Shown in pieces: positions 1-8,985 of a DNA stretch of 64,000 bases. Positions within the stretch are counted from its first letter, which is position 1, and each line of letters opens with the position of its first letter. Source of the DNA: Pontibacter sp. HSC-36F09 (GTDB lineage: Bacteria > Bacteroidota > Bacteroidia > Cytophagales > Hymenobacteraceae). The stretch spans positions 620,001 to 684,000 of the forward strand of contig NZ_JALKAA010000001.1 of the NCBI RefSeq assembly GCF_024171605.1, written 5' to 3'. Below the pieces are notes generated by a model that was not told the origin of the DNA, ran no database searches, and was given only the letters and a program-made list of their open reading frames with translations. Both the position numbers and the translations under genes were made by a program.

Positions 1-1004
1 GGTTTTGTGGCTGGTTCTTTGGCTATACTTGCTTTGGTATCTCGGTCACGGAGATAGGCAGGTTGATCGTTTATACCTTCTATACCTCTCACCTGCAGTG
101 CATAGGTTGAATCACGGCTGATGTCGTACACAAATGACTCGAAGGTTGCCTGTGCATCGCCTACCTTGGTGCGGGTGTTGATATCCTCTGTGTAGCCCGT
201 CGAGGTAACGAAGTCTGGCACAATGGCTACTTTCGCGTTTTTAGGACGCGTTACCATCCGGTAGCTGATGTAGCGCTCATCCGGACTAAGCACAATGTTA
301 TCCACGGACTTGTCGCCAATGAAAATCTCTTTCGGCCTTTTTGGGTTGTCAGCTTTCTGTTGTTGCTTGGCTGCTTTGCTGTCCGCTTCGCGTTCGCGCA
401 CGATCTGCAGGAGAGCCAGTTGCTGCTCTTTCAGCCAGTCACGCTGTGGGTTTTTGCTCTCTTCCGCTGGTTTGTTTCCCTTTTTGAAATCAGTTAACTG
501 TGCTAACTGGCCATTGGCAATCGTCCACAGGTATAGGTTACCATCTTTCACGAAGGCTACCTTTTTCTCGTCATGGCTAAACGAAGGGCTGTTCTCCCGC
601 TCTACCGTATTGGTAATCTGCCGGGACTTTCCACTCTTGATGTCGAGCAGGTATAGGTCGCCATTTTTCTCGTATACCTTCTGGGTTTTGGCTCTGTTGT
701 AACGGGCACCCCAGGTACCTGGCAAAGCGCGACGTTCCTGCGCGCTTACCTTTTGCAGATTACTGCCATTAGCCGATACACTGTAGAGCGAGTCTTTGCG
801 GTTGGCATCCGGGTTCCAGTTGAAGTAAATCTTCTTGCCGTCCTCTGACCAGAACACGTTGCTCGGAGAGGTGCCAATCCAGGTTGGGTCGCGCATGATC
901 TTCTCCACACTCAGCTTGCTGCTGTTTTCCTGCGCCTGTACAGCAGCACCGCCAGCCAGCACGAGCCAGGACATCAGGAGAAGGGCTTTCTTCTTAAGAA
1001 GCAT
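1..1004 (-). CDS. S9-family peptidase (DPP-IV-like), N-terminal part, truncated by window edge
   Basis: The reading frame opens at the ATG whose complement ends at 1004 and runs off the left edge of the window. The first about 22 residues form a signal peptide (KKKALLLMSWLVLAGGAAVQA, then Gln), so the protein is exported. What follows reads as a WD40-like or DPP-IV N-terminal beta-propeller, with blades such as PSNVFWSEDGKKIYFNW and SPSFSHDEKKVA. In S9 peptidases this propeller gates a C-terminal alpha/beta-hydrolase domain that cleaves peptides, often after proline. That catalytic domain would lie outside the window, so activity cannot be checked here. It shares its strand with the neighbouring amidase and SusC/SusD genes, which may suggest use of peptide or amide nutrients (inference). 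Confidence 0.8.
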   Translation of the reverse strand, partial: MLLKKKALLLMSWLVLAGGAAVQAQENSSKLSVEKIMRDPTWIGTSPSNVFWSEDGKKIYFNWNPDANRKDSLYSVSANGSNLQKVSAQERRALPGTWGARYNRAKTQKVYEKNGDLYLLDIKSGKSRQITNTVERENSPSFSHDEKKVAFVKDGNLYLWTIANGQLAQLTDFKKGNKPAEESKNPQRDWLKEQQLALLQIVREREADSKAAKQQQKADNPKRPKEIFIGDKSVDNIVLSPDERYISYRMVTRPKNAKVAIVPDFVTSTGYTEDINTRTKVGDAQATFESFVYDISRDSTYALQVRGIEGINDQPAYLRDRDTKASIAKEPATK

Positions 1005-1051
1005 AATAGATGATTAGATTGTTGTTTGAAATGAAATTAAGCTATAAAATC

Positions 1052-1059
1052 CAAACTTA
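1052..1059 (-). promoter_or_regulatory. Putative -7 box of the S9 peptidase gene
   Basis: On the minus strand the bases read TAAGTTTG, an exact match to the Bacteroidetes -7 consensus TAnnTTTG, about 48 nt before the start codon. No good TTTG -33 element sits at the usual 19-21 nt spacing, so this is a partial match only. Confidence 0.35.
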
Positions 1060-1100
1060 CCAAACGGAGACATTTACCTTTTTGCGCCTGGGGCTATACC

Positions 1101-2771
1101 TTACTTATTGCTACTTAGTGCCATTGGCGGACGCTGCTCGTCATGGTTCGTCAGTTCCTGGTATAGCTTGGCCAAGGCCAACACTTTTGCCTCCCCGTAG
1201 AGTTGCCCCATGAAGGTAATCGTCGTCGGCATACCGTTTTTCTGGAAGCCATTTGGCAGTACCACGCATGGATGGCCGCTTAGGTTTGTCATCACCAGGT
1301 TGCTGCCTGCAAAGGAGGGGCTTAGGTATACGTCTATCCCTTTGAGCTTCTCGTACATTTGCTGAATGATCAGGGAGCGTACCCGCTGTGTCTGCAGATA
1401 CTCCACGGCAGTAACAAAACGACCTGCCCGGAATATATTTGGCCAGGCATTCTTATGCTGCTGCACCATCAGGCTGTCGCGGCCACTGCGGGTCAGTTCG
1501 TCAAAGGCGGTGGCCCCTTCTACCGAAATGGTCATGATTAGGTCCCGGGCCGGCAGATTAGGCAGTTCAATCGGCACCAGCTCTATACCTGCGTTCCTGA
1601 GGGCTTCCAGTGTGGCTTTGTCATTTTCTTTAAAAGGATAGTCACGTTCAAAGTCTTTGTGCAGGTAGCCAACCCGCAGCTTTCGCACATCCACATTTTT
1701 ATTGTAATTAAACGGCGCATCTACGACGGTCAGGTCTTTTCCGTCCGGTCCATAAATAGCGTTAAACACGATGGCGCAGTCTTCGGCGGAACGCGCTATG
1801 GGCCCGATCTTATCCATCGACCAGCTCAGTGCCATGGCTCCATGCCTGCTCACCCGGCCGAACGTAGGGCGCAGTCCTGTAGTGCCGCAAGCTGTGGAAG
1901 GCGACACGATAGAGCCCAGCGTTTCGGTTCCGATAGCAAAGGGCAGCAAACCGGCTGCCACGGCAGCAGCTGATCCTGCTGAGGAACCACTGGAGCCTTT
2001 TGTTGTGTCCCAGGGCGAGCGGGTTTTGCCCCCATACCATACATCGCCCATCGCCAGCTCACCAAGAGTTAATTTAGCAACCAGCACAGCTCCAGCCTGC
2101 TCCAGTCGCTGAACAACTGTGGCATCCAGGTCAATTTGCTGGTCTTTGTAGGGTACGGAGCCCCAAGTTGTTTTGTATCGTTTGGTGGCCAGCAGGTCTT
2201 TCACGCCATACGGTATACCGTGCAGCATGCCTTTGTACTTCCCTGCTTTTATCTCCTGGTCTGCGCGTCGTGCTTGTTCCAGGGCTAGTTCTTCGGTCAG
2301 ACTGGTTACACATTGCAAGGTAGGTCCATGCTGTTTCAACCGGCCCAGGAAGAACTTGGTCAGTTCCTCGGAGCTAATCTGCTTTGTGCGTACCAGCTCT
2401 GCCAGTTGCGGGACAGAGTAGAAAGCGAGTTCTTCTCTGTTGGCAGGTAGCTTTATACCTTTCCTACGCTCCACCTCAAACTTTTCCCGTTTCTGCTCCA
2501 GCTCAAACCCGACAGGTATAGGATTAAACTGCAGAGCAGGTGCAACATCATTTGTTACCGGCTGCTTTCTGATGCGCTGATAACTTTCCCGAAACTCTGC
2601 AACGCTGGCTGTAGCTGAATCCAGCTGCGCATCCGTGAAGTTCAGGCCTATCATTTGCTGGGCGCTCCGCAGCACGTCCACGGTGATCTTGTCATCAGCC
2701 AGCTTCATCACAAAAGCACCTGACAGGAAGCATACTGCACCGAGTGCGGTATAAGTATAGGATTTCTTCAT
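1101..2771 (-). CDS. Exported amidase-signature family hydrolase
   Basis: A 556-aa protein with an N-terminal hydrophobic segment (residues 8-24) that exports or anchors it, a helical linker of about 90 residues, and then an amidase-signature domain. The Ser-cisSer-Lys triad is visible: Lys191 in GVKDLL, the Ser-rich loop GSSGSSAGSAAAVA (259-272, cis-Ser near 264) and the nucleophile Ser287 in GTETLGSI. Family members hydrolyse amides through an acyl-enzyme; GatA is one branch, but the signal sequence and solitary context argue against GatA. The substrate is not evident. The gene lies between the S9 peptidase and the SusD gene on the same strand, separated from SusD by a strong terminator, so it probably has its own promoter. 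Confidence 0.88.
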   Translation of the reverse strand: MKKSYTYTALGAVCFLSGAFVMKLADDKITVDVLRSAQQMIGLNFTDAQLDSATASVAEFRESYQRIRKQPVTNDVAPALQFNPIPVGFELEQKREKFEVERRKGIKLPANREELAFYSVPQLAELVRTKQISSEELTKFFLGRLKQHGPTLQCVTSLTEELALEQARRADQEIKAGKYKGMLHGIPYGVKDLLATKRYKTTWGSVPYKDQQIDLDATVVQRLEQAGAVLVAKLTLGELAMGDVWYGGKTRSPWDTTKGSSGSSAGSAAAVAAGLLPFAIGTETLGSIVSPSTACGTTGLRPTFGRVSRHGAMALSWSMDKIGPIARSAEDCAIVFNAIYGPDGKDLTVVDAPFNYNKNVDVRKLRVGYLHKDFERDYPFKENDKATLEALRNAGIELVPIELPNLPARDLIMTISVEGATAFDELTRSGRDSLMVQQHKNAWPNIFRAGRFVTAVEYLQTQRVRSLIIQQMYEKLKGIDVYLSPSFAGSNLVMTNLSGHPCVVLPNGFQKNGMPTTITFMGQLYGEAKVLALAKLYQELTNHDEQRPPMALSSNK

Positions 2772-2852
2772 AGAAACATTCAGCTATATTTGAGAGCTAT
2801 AAGTTAATAATTCTGATTCACTTTTAGCTTATGCCTCGGAAATACTGGGTAC

Positions 2853-2889
2853 AAAAAAACCGCCCCCTGCAGAGCAAGGGGCGGTTTGT
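2853..2889 (-). terminator. Rho-independent terminator of the susC-susD operon
   Basis: A 10-bp GC-rich stem (AAACCGCCCC / GGGGCGGTTT) is followed on the minus strand by a run of T. It lies 25 nt after the SusD stop codon. Confidence 0.85.
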
Positions 2890-2912
2890 AAATTCTAAGT
2901 GTTCAGAATCTA

Positions 2913-4391
2913 TTATGGGTTCTGATCAGATGCAGACAATTGATCGTTAGAGTCAATTTCTGTCTGAGGGATTCTCCACAAGAACGCATTATCTGTTATT
3001 GGTCGGTTAAGTACGATAGCAAGACCAGCGTTGTGATAACCTTCTTTCGGATCACCAGGAGTTCTGTTCAAGTCTCTGTTTAAGCGTTTCATATCCAGCA
3101 ACTGGAAGCCTTCGCCCCAAAGCTCGATTCTTCTCTGCATCAGGATCTCGTCGATCAGTGCCTGGCCAGATGTGGCTGGAGCAGTATAACCTGCATATCT
3201 AGCTTTAACAAGAGTTTCTAATAATGCTACAGCTTCCGCGTCTCTGCCAAGTCTTGCAAGTGCTTCAGCTTCGATCAGGTACATCTCAGAAGCTCTCATC
3301 AGCACATAGTCACCTTGCCATGAGCTTGTAAGTGGCTTACGGAACTTGAAGGATGTATAGTTCTCGTAGTCATTGTCTGTTGGATTCGCAAGCGGAGCCT
3401 GAACCAATGTCTTACGAACGTCTCCGTCTGCCATCGCATCATAAATTTCTCTTGCAACCAGCTTCGTACTTCCCAGACCTGCATAGCCACCTGCGGTGTT
3501 ATCCATGTGAGAGTAGAATGAGGCGTAGATTGTTGCCTGGTCGTTAGGAATCTGAAGACCCCAGATCCACTCAGTGTTATGCGTGCTGAAACCATTTACA
3601 TAAGTTGTAGCATTCATAAGTGTGCGACCCTGACGAGCTGCATTTGCCTTAACGGCTGCAGTGGCATAGTCTTCCATCTGCAATGCTACGCGGGCATGCA
3701 ATCCTCTAGCAACATTCACATTGATATGCGAAGGAGTTACTTTTCTGGCTTTACCATCTAGAAGTGCTTCAGCAGCAGAAAGGTCAGCAACAATCTGGTT
3801 GTAAACTTCTTGTACAGTGCCTCTGGCTTTTCCTTCGGCAGCGTTTGGCTCAGTGTACAATGGAACACCTGGAGCATTTTCATGACCTTTGTAGGTATGC
3901 TGATACAGATTAACCAGGTAGAAGTAAGCGTATGCTCTAAGAGTCAGTGCATTACCCTTGATGTAATCTTTATCTGCCTGAGGGCCGGTTGCATTATCAA
4001 TGTTCGCTATCAGGTTGTTTGCATTGAAGATTACACGATAGTAGTGTCTCCAGGCATAACCAGATCTGGAAGTAGCTGTAGTTGACGTAATAGATGACAG
4101 GTTATAGTCTGCCACATACCAGCCATAGCCTCTTACAGGAGTGAACATGTCCGTGCCCATGTAGTCCATGGCGATATCGAGTGCCTTCTGGCCGAACTTG
4201 TCATGGTCTTCACTGTCCCACATGAATCTGTAGATACCATTCAGTCCTACTAAGGCTCCATCTGTAGTAGCAAATACCAGTTCATTTGGAACCTCTGAGT
4301 TAGGACTAGTCTCCAGGTACTCCTTCTCGCAGCCCACCAGCATTAGCGCTGCTAGCGCTAATGGGGCAACCTTTTTGAATATATTCTTCAT
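2913..4391 (-). CDS. SusD/RagB-family nutrient-binding outer-membrane lipoprotein
   Basis: A 492-aa protein with a lipoprotein signal ending LMLVGC (Cys21), followed by the YLETSPNSEVP start typical of SusD/RagB proteins. The rest has the helical TPR-like pattern of this family (YAYFYLVNLYQHTY; RRIELWGEGFQLLDMKRL near the C-terminus). SusD proteins sit on the cell surface as a lid over the SusC barrel and capture oligomeric nutrients. It lies 17 nt downstream of the SusC gene and ends at a strong terminator, so the two form one operon. The substrate cannot be read from sequence; the nearby peptidase and amidase make peptides or amides possible (inference). Its codon use lacks the AGGTATA motif common elsewhere in the window. 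Confidence 0.93.
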   Translation of the reverse strand: MKNIFKKVAPLALAALMLVGCEKEYLETSPNSEVPNELVFATTDGALVGLNGIYRFMWDSEDHDKFGQKALDIAMDYMGTDMFTPVRGYGWYVADYNLSSITSTTATSRSGYAWRHYYRVIFNANNLIANIDNATGPQADKDYIKGNALTLRAYAYFYLVNLYQHTYKGHENAPGVPLYTEPNAAEGKARGTVQEVYNQIVADLSAAEALLDGKARKVTPSHINVNVARGLHARVALQMEDYATAAVKANAARQGRTLMNATTYVNGFSTHNTEWIWGLQIPNDQATIYASFYSHMDNTAGGYAGLGSTKLVAREIYDAMADGDVRKTLVQAPLANPTDNDYENYTSFKFRKPLTSSWQGDYVLMRASEMYLIEAEALARLGRDAEAVALLETLVKARYAGYTAPATSGQALIDEILMQRRIELWGEGFQLLDMKRLNRDLNRTPGDPKEGYHNAGLAIVLNRPITDNAFLWRIPQTEIDSNDQLSASDQNP

Positions 4392-4408
4392 AAAATTTAT
4401 AATCCTAA

Positions 4409-7400
4409 TTAAAAGTTAGCATTTAAGCCTACCGTGTAAGTACGCATTACAGGATAAGAGAAATCAGCTGTTCCGTTGAAGCTACGCTGAGGGTCCATAC
4501 CTGGGTTCTTAGTAAGAATAAATGCGTTCTCAACTGAAGCAAAAGCTCTTACACTGCTCACACCTACTTTAGAGATAAGAGAAGCTGGAAGGGTATAACC
4601 GAAGTTGATGTTCTTAATGTTCAGGTAAGATGCATCAAACAACCATCTTGATGAATAACCATCCTGATTTGTAATCGCGTTTTGCAATCTAGGCACATCT
4701 GTGTTAGTGTTCTCTGGAGTCCAACGGTTCAGAAGGTCCTTGTGCATGTGCGTTCCATAAGCACCTCTGTGCATCAAAGTCAGGTAGTTAGAGTCGTAGA
4801 ATGTACCACCAACCTGGAATGTAGCAAGAACGGCTAAGTCAAACGCTTTGTATCTGAACGAGTTAGAAATACCACCTGTCCAGTCTGGGATTGCAGTACC
4901 ATGGTAGCCAAATACACCATTGTTGATGTTATTCGTTACTGTGTCAGAACCAATGATCTGGTAGGCAGCGCTTGAAGGATTGTACAGCTTGGAGTCCGCA
5001 CGGTAAAGGGCATCACCATTCTTCGGATCTACGCCCATGTACTCACGTGCCCAGAATGCATATACATCTTTGCCTTCTGCCATTCTCTTAGTACCACTAA
5101 TGATTGGATCACCGTTTGGAAGTTTAGTAATCTCATTCTTGAAAGTAGTTGCGTTGAGATCAATTCTCCAATCGAAATCAGATGTAGAGATTGCGTTATA
5201 GCCTATTTGGAACTCCCATCCTTTGTTCGTCATGGTACCAATGTTAGCCCACTGTCTTAAGTCACCAGCTGATGAGTAAGGAAGCTGCACCTGGAACAAC
5301 AGGTTATCAGAAGTTCTCTGGAAGTATTCTACAGTACCGTCAACTTTGTTGAAGAGTCTGAAGTCAGCGCCAATGTTAAAGTTTGCGTTGGTTTCCCACT
5401 GCAGATCTTTCGCAGCGAGGTTTTCTACAAGGGCTCCTGGATTCGAAGCGTTGTTCCAGCCCAGGCCGTAAAGACCCTGCCACTGGTAAACACTGCTAGT
5501 CACCTCGTTACCTTGCTCACCATAGCTACCTCTAAGTTTCAGTTCGTCAATCCAGTCAGCTGAAAGGAAATCTTCTTCAGAAATTCTCCAGCCAGCGCCA
5601 ATTGAGTAGAAGTTACCCCAACGTACATCTTCGAAGAATCTTGATGTACCGTCACGTCTAAAGCTGGCAGAAGCTAAGTACTTATCTTTTAAGCTATAGC
5701 TAAGTTGAGAGAAGTAACCTTCGATTCTGTGCTCGCTAAAGGAAGAAGTACCGCCTGTGATGTTTGCTGCAGAAGCCAGTTCAGTTGTACCTGGGAAAGG
5801 GAAGCCTGTTTTAGTAGAAGAAACGCTTCTAGACTCCCAAGAGTAGTTCTCGTGCCCAGCTAATGCAGTAATGCTATGCTCGCCGAACTTCTTGTTCCAG
5901 GTCAACACCTGGTTGAAAGTGTAAGAAAGTGTTCTTGTATCGGCTTTAGTAGATCTACCTTTGTCAGCTTGAGCATCACCGAACTGAGAGTTCTGGTAAG
6001 TTGTCGCAAAACCGTTGTAGTAGTTACCACCGAAAGTAGTCTTAAAAGTAAAGTCCTTCAGGAATTTAATCTCTGCGTATGTGTTTGCAGTAGCCTCACT
6101 TCTTCTCATGGATCTCTCATCAAGAGCCAATGTACCTAATAGGTTAGAGTTTGGCGCGTATGGTCTGATGCCCATAGGAGCATTTGTGCCACCACCCCAG
6201 TCAAGGGCATTACCACCACGAACTGGATCTGGGATAAAGTTACCTTCTCCGTCACGCTGCCACACCGGATAGATAGGGCCCATGTTACGAGAATAGTAGA
6301 ATGGGTTAGAAGTAGCAGTACCTGTAGCATAGTTACCTTGGTTCTCAGACAGGTTACCAGTTAAGTTAATGCCAGTTTTCAACCAGTCATTCACTTGGGT
6401 ATTGATGCTAGCACGAGCGTTTACACGGTCGTAACCAGAGAACTTAGCGATACCTTCTTCATCGATATAACCAACAGAAAGATAATAGTCGCTCTTATCG
6501 CCGGCACCTGAAACGTTTACGTTCAGGTCTGTTCTGTTAGCCTGCTGGAACAGCACATCAGACCAGTTATCCTGATAAAGCAGTGATGCGTTAGGGTTCA
6601 GTTTACCTGTTGCAGGGTCGATGATCTCAGTTCTGCCTACGTTGAAAGGATTGTAAACCAAGCCAATACCAGATCCGATGTTATCAGAAGCATATTTATT
6701 AGCAGATTCAGGAGAAAGGCCTGCAGCAAGACGGTTGTTACGCATTGCTTCCCAGTTCAACTCATAATACTGCTGTGAGTTCACACGCTCGTATTCTGGA
6801 ATAGCACGCTCAGAGACACCTTTTCTCAGGTTAACTGTAACACCTGCTCTAGCTTTGCTACCTCTCTTTGTTGTGATCATTACCACACCGTTTGCAGCAC
6901 GTGAACCGTAAAGAGCAGAAGCAGCAGCATCTTTCAATACAGTTACAGTTGCGATGTCGTCAGTAGAGATAGACTGCAGTGTTCCATCGTAAGGGATACC
7001 ATCCACTACATACAGTGGTGCGCTGCTAGCGTTGATCGAACCGATACCACGAACACGGATATCAGCGTTTGAACCTGGGCCACCACCACCGTTAGTAGTC
7101 TGAACACCAGCCACAAGACCTTCCAGCACCTTAGTAACCGAAGTCACCTGCTGTCTTTCAATTGACTTTGTAGAGATAGTAGACTCAGCACCAGTAAAAG
7201 CTGTTTTTGCCACAGTGCCGTAAGGCACCTGAATCACAACCTCTGACAGCTGCTTGCTATCCATTTCCAATGCCACATTGATAGAAGTATTTGCGCCAAT
7301 CGCCACCTCTTGTGCCACGTATCCAATGTAACGGAACACCAGGGTGTTCGCATTTTCTGGTACGTTTACGCTGAATGAACCGTCTGCATTAGTTGCTGTA

Positions 7401-7555
7401 CCAGTAGTGGTACCTTTCACAACTACAGATACCCCAGGAAGAGGTACTCCGTCCCCTGCCCCCGTAACTTTACCTGTTATTGTCCTGCTCTGTGCCGCTA
7501 CCTGGCCCAAAAGCGCAAACAAAAACAAGAAGTTAAGTAGTAATACTTTCTTCAT
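4409..7555 (-). CDS. SusC/RagA-family TonB-dependent outer-membrane transporter
   Basis: A 1048-aa protein with a signal peptide (residues 1-21, cut after AAA-type VAA), a carboxypeptidase-regulatory-like domain (about 23-110, GKVTGAGDGVPLPGVSVVVKG), a plug domain with the SusC signature (DIRVRGIGSINASSAPLYVVDG, then VLKDAAASALYGSRAANGVVMITTKRG, about 165-230) and a long beta-barrel ending in an aromatic-rich strand (TYTVGLNANF). It imports the ligand captured by its SusD partner using TonB energy. It is first gene of a two-gene operon. A clear Bacteroidetes promoter lies 63-93 nt upstream. No copy of the AGGTATA heptamer was seen in the whole operon, unlike nearly all neighbouring genes. Confidence 0.95.
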   Translation of the reverse strand: MKKVLLLNFLFLFALLGQVAAQSRTITGKVTGAGDGVPLPGVSVVVKGTTTGTATNADGSFSVNVPENANTLVFRYIGYVAQEVAIGANTSINVALEMDSKQLSEVVIQVPYGTVAKTAFTGAESTISTKSIERQQVTSVTKVLEGLVAGVQTTNGGGGPGSNADIRVRGIGSINASSAPLYVVDGIPYDGTLQSISTDDIATVTVLKDAAASALYGSRAANGVVMITTKRGSKARAGVTVNLRKGVSERAIPEYERVNSQQYYELNWEAMRNNRLAAGLSPESANKYASDNIGSGIGLVYNPFNVGRTEIIDPATGKLNPNASLLYQDNWSDVLFQQANRTDLNVNVSGAGDKSDYYLSVGYIDEEGIAKFSGYDRVNARASINTQVNDWLKTGINLTGNLSENQGNYATGTATSNPFYYSRNMGPIYPVWQRDGEGNFIPDPVRGGNALDWGGGTNAPMGIRPYAPNSNLLGTLALDERSMRRSEATANTYAEIKFLKDFTFKTTFGGNYYNGFATTYQNSQFGDAQADKGRSTKADTRTLSYTFNQVLTWNKKFGEHSITALAGHENYSWESRSVSSTKTGFPFPGTTELASAANITGGTSSFSEHRIEGYFSQLSYSLKDKYLASASFRRDGTSRFFEDVRWGNFYSIGAGWRISEEDFLSADWIDELKLRGSYGEQGNEVTSSVYQWQGLYGLGWNNASNPGALVENLAAKDLQWETNANFNIGADFRLFNKVDGTVEYFQRTSDNLLFQVQLPYSSAGDLRQWANIGTMTNKGWEFQIGYNAISTSDFDWRIDLNATTFKNEITKLPNGDPIISGTKRMAEGKDVYAFWAREYMGVDPKNGDALYRADSKLYNPSSAAYQIIGSDTVTNNINNGVFGYHGTAIPDWTGGISNSFRYKAFDLAVLATFQVGGTFYDSNYLTLMHRGAYGTHMHKDLLNRWTPENTNTDVPRLQNAITNQDGYSSRWLFDASYLNIKNINFGYTLPASLISKVGVSSVRAFASVENAFILTKNPGMDPQRSFNGTADFSYPVMRTYTVGLNANF

Positions 7556-7617
7556 AAACTACACTTGTTTTGTTAGGTTGATAATAAATAGATTAGATAA
7601 TAGAATAGTTTTATCAC

Positions 7618-7648
7618 CAAATATAGGCATTAAAAACATTTAACAAAA
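7618..7648 (-). promoter_or_regulatory. Promoter of the susC-susD operon
   Basis: On the minus strand TTTTG (7644-7648) and TATATTTG (7618-7625) are separated by 18 nt, close to the Bacteroidetes sigma-A pattern TTTG-N19-TAnnTTTG. The element overlaps a pair of TTTGTTAA-like repeats 11 bp apart just upstream (about 7645-7665), which could be a regulator site. The rest of the 7556-7881 spacer shows nothing recognisable. Confidence 0.6.
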
Positions 7649-7881
7649 CCTTAACAAAGATTCTGCGTAATATTTTTCTTGCCATTTGAAATCCCTCTGA
7701 CAGCGTCTAAAGGCACAAAGTAGCCTTTGCAACACATTGAAGGCCACATCATTCGATAAAACATATATTTTTTTGGAGAATATCCAAGGCACACCTCTAC
7801 CTGCTACTTCCTTTATTCAGAAGTTTTTTTCGTTCTGTACACGAGGTGTTATAACAGAGAAGAGGCCTTCCGTAACAAAAG

Positions 7882-8268
7882 CTAAACGCCGTAGTCCCCG
7901 GAGCCACCGTAAGCACCTGACTGGGCCATGACGATCGCATGTGCCTGCTGCGCTTCTTTGGTGTTATACTCGAACGCCAGGCGCTTATGATTAATCACAT
8001 CGATGATGGTGCCTATAAAACACAGCCCGCCCGTAAAGATGTACAGCAGCCCCATGCCTATATGTCCCAGCACAAAACGGTGCACACCGGCTACCCCGAA
8101 GAAACCGATGGCGGCCGTTATCAGCACCAGCAATGGCTCCCGGCGCCGCGCTCTGTAAACAGAAACAAACTGCTGCGCCTCGTGGTCCGACATGGAGTTC
8201 AGCAAACCTTGCACATAAGCCATCTCGTCGGGCTCAAGTTCAGGCATTAAATTAAATACATTAGCCAT
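7882..8268 (-). CDS. TM2 domain-containing membrane protein
   Basis: A 128-aa protein. Residues about 45-100 carry a TM2 domain: two membrane helices joined by a short turn with the conserved pattern GFFGVAGVHRFVLGHIGMGLLYIFTGG...GTIIDVI. The N-terminal 40 residues are soluble and helical, and the tail is Gly/Ser/Tyr-rich. TM2 proteins are widespread in bacteria and have no agreed biochemical role. The gene starts 3 nt after the stop of the DUF2752-like gene, so both are likely cotranscribed; in Bacteroidetes these two small families are often neighbours (recalled). Confidence 0.85.
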   Translation of the reverse strand: MANVFNLMPELEPDEMAYVQGLLNSMSDHEAQQFVSVYRARRREPLLVLITAAIGFFGVAGVHRFVLGHIGMGLLYIFTGGLCFIGTIIDVINHKRLAFEYNTKEAQQAHAIVMAQSGAYGGSGDYGV

Positions 8269-8271
8269 AGT

Positions 8272-8601
8272 TTATAGTTTAGAGTGATGCAGGTATAATT
8301 TGCGGGACTGTGCTAACAGCTCCGTCACACGCCAGCTCAGCAGCAACAACGCGGGTACCCCCAGCGGGTGGGCTTGCCAGGAAGGCCCCAGTTCTCCCCT
8401 GAACAGGTAAGCGATGCTATGCCCAAGGCCGCAGCCCGGGCAGCCACCCTCCCATACCCAGCTCACCGGGCACAGACTGAACAGATGGTCGTTCATGGGC
8501 TCCAGACCAGCCAGCAGCAACAGGCCTAGGATCCAGGCACCGGCCTCCGGCACGACGCTGCGTACCGCATAGAGGGCGCTATTTCTGTTTATTACTTGCA
8601 T
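8272..8601 (-). CDS. DUF2752-family small membrane protein
   Basis: A 109-aa protein with three hydrophobic segments and the hallmark CPGCGLGHSIAYLFRGE (about residues 54-71), the conserved Cys-Pro-x-Cys-Gly motif of DUF2752. An upstream Cys (LCPVSW) is typical too. The function of this family is unknown. It is the first gene of a pair with the TM2 protein on the minus strand, divergent from the DUF2892-like gene at 8715. Confidence 0.82.
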   Translation of the reverse strand: MQVINRNSALYAVRSVVPEAGAWILGLLLLAGLEPMNDHLFSLCPVSWVWEGGCPGCGLGHSIAYLFRGELGPSWQAHPLGVPALLLLSWRVTELLAQSRKLYLHHSKL

Positions 8602-8714
8602 TGCCCCTATAAGGTATAGTTAATATCATGATTGTCCAAATTATAGCACGATCATTTCAGAACAACTTCCTGCAGGTGTCTCGTATGACTGTTAAAGGTA
8701 TAAATGAAATTAAA

Positions 8715-8930
8715 ATGGAATGTAACGTAGGATTGACTGAGCAGAAAGTTCGTGTGCTGGCAGGTCTTGCCATGATCGGGGTAGGAGCTTACTATAAAAT
8801 AAAGGCCTTGTCGGCTATTGGCGTTATACCTATCCTGACAGGTATGCTGCGCTATTGTCCCGTAAACCAGGCGCTCGGCTATAACGGCTGCGCAAGCGAG
8901 GAGCATCGGGTAAAAAGCGCGATACTCTAA
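8715..8930 (+). CDS. DUF2892 / YgaP-like inner-membrane protein
   Basis: Starting at the ATG at 8715 the product is 71 aa, beginning MECNVGLTEQKVRVLAGLAMIG. This matches the DUF2892 family, which opens with N-G-x-x-E/D-R-x-x-R and continues with two short membrane helices; here the helices are about residues 14-26 and 29-43, followed by YCPVNQALGYNGC. An upstream in-frame ATG at 8628 would add 29 residues that do not fit the family, so the later start is preferred. In E. coli YgaP the same membrane domain is fused to a rhodanese; here it stands alone. Confidence 0.78.
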   Translation: MECNVGLTEQKVRVLAGLAMIGVGAYYKIKALSAIGVIPILTGMLRYCPVNQALGYNGCASEEHRVKSAIL

Positions 8931-8985
8931 TTTATAGTACCTCACCTGCTATACCTGCACGCCGGCTTTACGTACTTATAGCGCT

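Noticed and set aside
7618-7670. Third PHO box before the SusC gene
   Set aside because: Two TTAA-containing units are 11 bp apart, but the next is at 10 bp and the distance to the -7 box is not 10 nt, unlike the two good sites.
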